Assembly: GCF_019455385.1 (NCBI RefSeq)
Contig: NZ_JACOFR010000001.1
Location: forward strand, 617,500 to 681,499
Reading direction: 5' to 3'
DNA: 64,000 nt
From: Bradyrhizobium sp. BR 10289
Lineage (GTDB): Bacteria > Pseudomonadota > Alphaproteobacteria > Rhizobiales > Xanthobacteraceae
Shown: positions 60,294 to 64,000 of the stretch, in pieces
Layout of the letters: the number at the start of each line of letters is the position of its first letter
Position numbering within the stretch: position 1 is the first letter of the stretch
The notes under the pieces: generated by a model
Told to the model about the DNA's origin: nothing
The model's input: only the letters and a program-made list of their open reading frames with translations
Databases searched by the model: none
Translations under genes and position numbers: made by a program

Positions 60294-60340
60294 ATGCAAT
60301 TGCATGGATCTTGACAAGTTCATGCAATTGCATCTATCTT
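60294..60340 (+). promoter_or_regulatory. GST promoter with two ATGCAATTGCAT palindromes (MarR-like operator layout)
   Basis: Perfect 12-base palindromes ATGCAATTGCAT occur at 60294-60305 and 60322-60333, 28 bases apart and each followed by a TCTTGAC-like stretch. TTGACA (60311-60316) and TATCTT (60335-60340) form a promoter with an 18-base spacer; the second palindrome sits inside that spacer and the first just upstream of -35. This is a typical repressor layout. Confidence 0.6.
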
Positions 60341-60375
60341 GACGGCAGTTGTATTCAACCGCCGGAATCATTGCC

Positions 60376-61053
60376 ATGACCGCCTCGCTCAAACTGATCA
60401 GCCACAAGCTTTGCCCCTATGTGCAGCGCGCAGTGATCGCGCTGCAGGAGAAGGACGTCCCGTTCGAGCGGATCGACATCGATCTCGCTGATAAGCCCGA
60501 CTGGTTCTTGAAGCTGTCGCCGCTCGGCAAGGTGCCGGTATTGGTGGTGACGACTGACAACGGCGAGGTCGCGCTGTTCGAGAGCAACGTGATTTGTGAG
60601 TACATCGAGGAGACGCAAGGCGGGACAAAACTGCATCCGGCGGATGCGCTGAAGCGGGCCGAGCACCGTGCGTGGATGGAGTTCGGCTCGGCCATCCTCG
60701 GCGACCTCTGGGGGCTGGAGACCACGACGGATCCCGCGACATTCGAGAGCAAGCGTCAGGCGCTCGGCGCGAAATTCGCACGCGTTGAAGCTGCGCTTGG
60801 CGAGGGCCCGTATTTCGCAGGCAAGGCGTTCAGCCTGGTCGATGCGGTTTTCGCGCCGATCTTCCGCTATTTCGATCTGTTCGACGAATTGACCGAGCAT
60901 GGCATTTTCACGGATGTGCCCAAGGTGCAGGCGTGGCGAGCCGAACTCGCCAAGCGCCCGAGCGTACGCACGGCGGTCGGCGCCGACTATCCGCAATTGC
61001 TGCGCGCCTTCCTCGTCCGCCACGACGCGCATCTGCTCAAGCTCGCGGCCTGA
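60376..61053 (+). CDS. Glutathione S-transferase family protein
   Basis: A 225-residue cytosolic GST. The N-terminal thioredoxin-like domain (about 1-82) has LISHKLCPYVQRAVIALQEKDVPFE with a Cys-Pro-Tyr redox-type active site like omega/DHAR-type GSTs, and KVPVLVV and the glutathione-binding LFESNVICEYIEET. The all-helical C-terminal domain follows (about 95-215). It probably conjugates or reduces thiol-linked electrophiles. The promoter carries two palindromes suggestive of a MarR-type repressor; no MarR gene is nearby. A small exporter follows within 7 bases. Confidence 0.92.
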   Translation: MTASLKLISHKLCPYVQRAVIALQEKDVPFERIDIDLADKPDWFLKLSPLGKVPVLVVTTDNGEVALFESNVICEYIEETQGGTKLHPADALKRAEHRAWMEFGSAILGDLWGLETTTDPATFESKRQALGAKFARVEAALGEGPYFAGKAFSLVDAVFAPIFRYFDLFDELTEHGIFTDVPKVQAWRAELAKRPSVRTAVGADYPQLLRAFLVRHDAHLLKLAA

Positions 61054-61060
61054 GTTCGCG

Positions 61061-61384
61061 ATGTCGCAATCCCTGGCCTGGCTGATGCTGGTGGTCGCAG
61101 GCCTCCTCGATGTCGGCTGGGCGATCTCGATGAAATATGCGGAAGGCTACACGAGGGCAGGCTGGAGCATCGCTTCGCTCGTGCTGCTCGCCGCCTTCGT
61201 CTTTCTGCTCGGGCGCGCGTTGAAGGTGCTGGAAGTCGGCGTCGCCTATTCGGTGTGGACCGGCATTGGAGCTGCCGGCACCTTCGTCATGGGTGTCGTG
61301 CTGTTCGGCGAGAGCCTGAGCGCGATGAAGCTTGCGGGCATCGCGCTCGTCTTGATGGGGATCGTCGCGCTCAAGCTGGCCTGA
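61061..61384 (+). CDS. Small multidrug resistance (SMR) family transporter, SugE/Gdx-like
   Basis: A 107-residue, four-TM protein. The N-terminal helix AWLMLVVAGLLDVGWAISMKYAEGYTR matches SMR proteins, and VEVGVAYSVWTGIGAAGTFVMG carries the Trp-containing motif (YSVWTGIG) of TM3. The central membrane-embedded acid is Asp17 here; EmrE and Gdx use Glu. The family exports guanidinium or quaternary ammonium compounds; this substitution may change proton affinity. It is coupled to the GST gene (7-base gap), so it is probably induced with it. Confidence 0.88.
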   Translation: MSQSLAWLMLVVAGLLDVGWAISMKYAEGYTRAGWSIASLVLLAAFVFLLGRALKVLEVGVAYSVWTGIGAAGTFVMGVVLFGESLSAMKLAGIALVLMGIVALKLA

Positions 61385-61430
61385 GCATGATCCGGAAAAG
61401 TGTTAAGCGGTTTTCCGATAAGATCATGCT
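61384..61430. repeat. GCATGATC-type rhizobial palindrome, copy 2
   Basis: AGCATGATC / GATCATGCT ends enclose CCGGAAAA / TTTTCCG inner arms. It is the same family as the copy at 34187-34235. It sits at the stop of the SMR gene and before the convergent hydrolase, and may help terminate. Confidence 0.72.
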
Positions 61431-61456
61431 CAAAACATGAGTCTCAGCGCGCGCTC

Positions 61457-62104
61457 TCAGCGCACGTTGGCCAGACGCATGTCCAGATACGCCGTGATGG
61501 TTTCCATCAGCGGCTCGAGCTTGGCGTCGAAGAAGTGGTTGGCGCCGGGGATGACCTGCTGGTCGATCACGATGCCCTTCTGCGTCTTCAGCTTCTCGAC
61601 CAGCGTGTTGACGTCCTTCGGCGGCACCACCGCATCCTTCTCACCGTGGACAATAAGTCCCGAGGATGGGCAGGGCGCAAGGAACGAGAAGTCGTAGAGG
61701 TTCGCGGGCGGCGCGATCGAAATAAAACCTTCGACCTCGGGGCGGCGCATCAGGAGCTGCATGCCGATCCAGGCGCCGAAGGAGAAGCCGGCGACCCAGC
61801 AGGCGCGCGCTTCGGGATTGATAGTCTGCGCCCAGTCGAGCGCGGCCGCCGCATCCGACAATTCGCCGGTGCCGTGGTCGAACGAGCCCTGGCTGCGGCC
61901 GACGCCGCGGAAATTGAAGCGCAGCACCGAGAAGCCGCGATGCGCGAAGGCATAGTAGCACTGGTACACGATCTGATGGTTCATCGTGCCGTGAAACTGC
62001 GGATGCGGATGCAGGATCATCGCGATCGGCGCGTTCTTCTGCTTGGCCGGGTGATAGCGGCCTTCGAGACGGCCAGCGGGTCCGGCGAAAATGACTTCAG
62101 GCAT
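61457..62104 (-). CDS. Alpha/beta hydrolase (dienelactone hydrolase-like)
   Basis: A 215-residue serine hydrolase. The N-terminal region VIFAGPAGRLEGRYHPAKQKNAPIAMILHPHPQFHGTMNHQIVYQ contains the conserved HPHPQFGGTM-like block of this family. RFNFRGVGRSQGSFDHGTGELSDAAAALDW follows, and the nucleophile elbow is GFSFGAW. The Asp of HGEKDAVV and the His of PGANHFFDAKLE complete a triad. Substrate is unknown, though the family is broadly conserved. ATG 62104 was chosen; an extension upstream has no support. Confidence 0.92.
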   Translation of the reverse strand: MPEVIFAGPAGRLEGRYHPAKQKNAPIAMILHPHPQFHGTMNHQIVYQCYYAFAHRGFSVLRFNFRGVGRSQGSFDHGTGELSDAAAALDWAQTINPEARACWVAGFSFGAWIGMQLLMRRPEVEGFISIAPPANLYDFSFLAPCPSSGLIVHGEKDAVVPPKDVNTLVEKLKTQKGIVIDQQVIPGANHFFDAKLEPLMETITAYLDMRLANVR

Positions 62105-62455
62105 CGGTGATCTCTTGATTGATGTGCTGGAGCGAGAATTCTCGGCAATCAACCGATTGTGGCCTCATCGACAGCGATGCCGACGAAAGCGCGAATGGAA
62201 GGGTGAGAAGGCGTGCGCCTCGCGGTGATGCGCTAGACGGCGCGCGGTGACTTGACGGTGCGCGTTCTAACATGGGCGCAGGGGCAAAAAGCAAGCATCT
62301 TGAACATCAGCCAATGGGCTCAAGGCGTTAGCTTGTCATGGCGGCGTCATCGCTGGCGGTGGCGTCGGAATCACGGTTGCCAAGCGCGCGGCCGGAGCCC
62401 ATGTCGGGCGTGAGCGGGCGAAACTGGCCTGCGATTGTAGGTATTATATTACTCA
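62105..62455. other. 351-bp gap before the cysteine desulfurase
   Basis: The hydrolase side contains a perfect 12-base palindrome CGAGAATTCTCG (62133-62144) flanked by TTGATT and AATCAA. The right side is AT-richer just before the desulfurase ATG (TATTATATTACTC). No ORF with support was seen, and no Rrf2/IscR regulator, which precedes some suf operons. Confidence 0.4.
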
Positions 62456-63595
62456 ATGCCGAGCCGCGTCTATCTCGACTGGAATGCGACGACACCGCTG
62501 CGTGCCGAGGCGCGAGGCGCCATGCTCGCGGCTTGGGAGCTGATCGGCAATCCGTCCTCAGTCCATGCCGAGGGGCGGGAAGCGCGACGGCTGGTTGAGG
62601 ATGCACGCGGCGCGCTCGCAGCGGCGGTCGGCGCGCTGCCGCGGAACGTCGTCTTCACCTCCGCGGGAACCGAGGCCAATGCGCTAGCGCTGTCGCCGGG
62701 CCTCCGGGGACCCTCCGGCGGCCCCGTCGAGCGGCTGCTGGTCTCGGCGGTCGAACACGCCTCGGTCCTGGCAGGCGGCCGGTTCCCGGCGGATAAGATC
62801 GGTCATATCAGGGTGACACACGCGGGTGTGGTCGATCTCGACGATCTCAGGGCGCAGCTCAAGGACGGCCCGCCGGCCCTGGTCTCGATCATGGCGGCCA
62901 ACAACGAGACGGGCGCGCTGCAGCCGGTCACGGAGGCTGCCCGGATCGTCCACGAGGCCGGCGGCCTCCTGCATGTCGACGCGATCCAGGCCCTGGGCAA
63001 GATTGCTTTCAATATGAACGCGATAGGCGCGGACCTTGCGACCTTGTCTGCGCACAAGATCGGCGGACCCAAGGGCGTCGGCGCGCTGGTCGTGGCGGAA
63101 GGCCTCGCTGGCCTCGAGCCGGTGCTGCGGGGCGGCGGGCAAGAGCTGAACCGCCGCGCGGGAACCGAGAATGTCGCCGGCATCGCCGGCTTTGGCGCGG
63201 CGGTGAGGGCTGCGCTTCAGGCTCTCCCTGAGGATGCGGAACAGATGGCAAGCCTCAGAAATCGCTTGGAAAAGGGTATCCGCACCGTCGCCGGCGCGAC
63301 GATCTTTTCTGATGACGCCGAGCGGCTACCCAACACCATTCTTTTCACGGCGCCCGGCCTGAAGGCCGAGACCGCCGTGATCGGTTTTGACCTCGAAGGG
63401 ATCGCCGTCTCCTCCGGATCGGCCTGTTCCTCCGGCAAGGTCCAGCCCTCTCATGTGCTCTCGGCGATGGGATTCGACCCCGCGGTGGCCCAGGGAGCGG
63501 TGCGCCTCAGTGTGGGGTGGTCCACAGGACCAGATGACATCAACAGGGCGTTAGAGGCTTGGCGAAAGCTCGGTAATACCCTACTTAAGGGCTAA
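62456..63595 (+). CDS. Cysteine desulfurase (NifS/IscS-like)
   Basis: A 379-residue PLP enzyme that takes sulfur from cysteine for Fe-S assembly. Key blocks are VYLDWNATTPLRAEAR, NPSSVHAEGREAR, FTSAGTEANALAL, ANNETGALQPV, HVDAIQALGK, the Schiff-base lysine in LSAHKIGGPKGVGAL, and the catalytic Cys in VSSGSACSSGKVQPSHVL. It resembles group I (NifS/IscS) rather than SufS. The next gene is sufB, so it belongs to the suf cluster. The ATG at 62456 fits the family; no strong ribosome binding site is seen. Confidence 0.93.
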   Translation: MPSRVYLDWNATTPLRAEARGAMLAAWELIGNPSSVHAEGREARRLVEDARGALAAAVGALPRNVVFTSAGTEANALALSPGLRGPSGGPVERLLVSAVEHASVLAGGRFPADKIGHIRVTHAGVVDLDDLRAQLKDGPPALVSIMAANNETGALQPVTEAARIVHEAGGLLHVDAIQALGKIAFNMNAIGADLATLSAHKIGGPKGVGALVVAEGLAGLEPVLRGGGQELNRRAGTENVAGIAGFGAAVRAALQALPEDAEQMASLRNRLEKGIRTVAGATIFSDDAERLPNTILFTAPGLKAETAVIGFDLEGIAVSSGSACSSGKVQPSHVLSAMGFDPAVAQGAVRLSVGWSTGPDDINRALEAWRKLGNTLLKG

Positions 63596-63604
63596 GCGAC
63601 GAAA

Positions 63605-63631
63605 CACGGCTTGAACGGTTCTAAGTCCGTG
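63605..63631 (+). other. Hairpin between cysteine desulfurase and sufB
   Basis: CACGG-CTT-GAAC pairs with GTTC-AAG-CCGTG, with two bulged T bases and a short central loop. It starts 10 bases after the desulfurase stop. ACTCG-TT-CGAGT (63656-63667), a second dyad, lies before the sufB ribosome binding site. It may partly terminate transcription or serve as a regulatory element for sufB. Confidence 0.35.
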
Positions 63632-63708
63632 CTTTCGGCCTCAAAACATCGTAATACTCGTTCGAGTTTGATCCACCGCGGTCCTTGAAACCGCGAGCGG
63701 AGGATAGA

Positions 63709-64000
63709 ATGCCAGCCGTCCAAGAGACGGTCGAGCGCGTCAAGCGCATCGACGTCGACCAGTATCGTTATGGGTTTGAGACCCAGATCGAGTCCGAGAA
63801 GGCCCCCAAGGGGCTGTCGGAAGAGATCGTAAAATTCATCTCGCAGAAGAAGAACGAACCCGCCTGGATGCTCCAATGGCGGCTCGAGGCCTATCGGCGC
63901 TGGCTGACCATGACTGAGCCGACCTGGGCGCGGGTCGACTATCCGAAGATCGATTTCCAGGATCTCTATTACTACGCGGCGCCGAAGCCGAAGAAGACGG
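63709..64000 (+). CDS. sufB: Fe-S cluster assembly scaffold protein SufB (5' fragment)
   Basis: The first 97 codons lie inside the window; the gene continues past the right edge. The N-terminus (MPAVQETVERVKRIDVDQYRYGF) and the diagnostic stretch GLSEEIVKFISQKKNEPAWMLQWRLEAYRRW identify SufB. With SufC and SufD it forms the scaffold that builds Fe-S clusters from sulfur delivered by the cysteine desulfurase. GGAGG precedes the ATG. The 113-base gap from the desulfurase contains a hairpin and a small dyad. Confidence 0.95.
   Translation, partial: MPAVQETVERVKRIDVDQYRYGFETQIESEKAPKGLSEEIVKFISQKKNEPAWMLQWRLEAYRRWLTMTEPTWARVDYPKIDFQDLYYYAAPKPKKT

Noticed and set aside
62338..62598. An 86-codon plus-strand ORF before and overlapping the cysteine desulfurase
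   Set aside because: It has no ribosome binding site and no recognisable domain, and overlaps the well-supported desulfurase start out of frame.
1..64000. tRNA, rRNA, CRISPR or IS elements
   Set aside because: No cloverleaf, rRNA signature, regularly spaced direct repeats or transposase ORF was recognised on either strand by eye; a tRNAscan or ISfinder run would be decisive.

Overview
The window reads as a high-GC alphaproteobacterial chromosome segment, most likely Bradyrhizobium or a close relative. The evidence is protein-level resemblance, GC-rich third codon positions, rhizobial-type intergenic palindromes, two exact EcfG-type promoters, and conserved gene neighbourhoods (dsbA-like/aroQ/accB/accC/aat/DUF2155, rne/amiC/mrcA/prfB, and the start of a suf cluster). 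I found no rRNA, tRNA, CRISPR array, prophage or insertion sequence. The content is mainly core chromosomal genes with a few accessory islands.

Layout. 1-2.6 kb: a GST fragment, then a divergent pair of DJ-1/PfpI genes (an isonitrile hydratase-like enzyme and a GlxA-type AraC regulator), and a secreted Cys-rich protein. 2.6-15 kb: a BASS-type transporter, DUF2155 protein, aat, a three-gene signalling module (CHASE3 kinase, response regulator, receiver/HisKA_2 kinase), accC, accB, aroQ, a DUF1236 protein, a DsbA-like protein and a BepA-like M48 protease. The signalling module and the DUF1236 gene each have a GGAAC-N16-CGTT promoter, which suggests general stress (EcfG) control. 15-26 kb: aminotransferase, bioY, dctA, an SDR/HTH divergent pair, a TPR-glycosyltransferase, and an amidase/D-amino acid dehydrogenase pair divergent from an XRE-cupin regulator.

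26-38 kb: rne (with an unusual histidine-rich insert), amiC, PBP1A, prfB with its programmed +1 frameshift, a 3-hydroxyisobutyrate dehydrogenase-like gene, and two EamA transporters, the second interrupted by one in-frame TAG. 38-39.5 kb: an orphan branched-chain amino acid type binding protein. 39.5-45 kb: a tight five-gene glycan export operon on the minus strand (54-aa membrane protein, glycosyltransferase-permease fusion, ATPase, second glycosyltransferase, O-antigen-ligase-like protein). It is divergent from a DUF6502/DUF5666 pair, with two 17-bp dyads between them. The fusion and its operon are the most unusual system here.

47-64 kb: an M23 endopeptidase, a Bcp peroxiredoxin with a histone H1-like basic tail, a giant AsmA/YhdP-like protein, a chemoreceptor, DoxX, an MFS carrier, tyrS, anmK, a GST gene behind two perfect 12-bp palindromes plus an SMR exporter, an alpha/beta hydrolase, a cysteine desulfurase and the 5' end of sufB.

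Functional themes are envelope biogenesis (amiC, PBP1A, M23, M48, AsmA, anmK and the glycan operon), stress signalling, nutrient uptake and Fe-S assembly. All calls come from reading the sequence; no database search was run.
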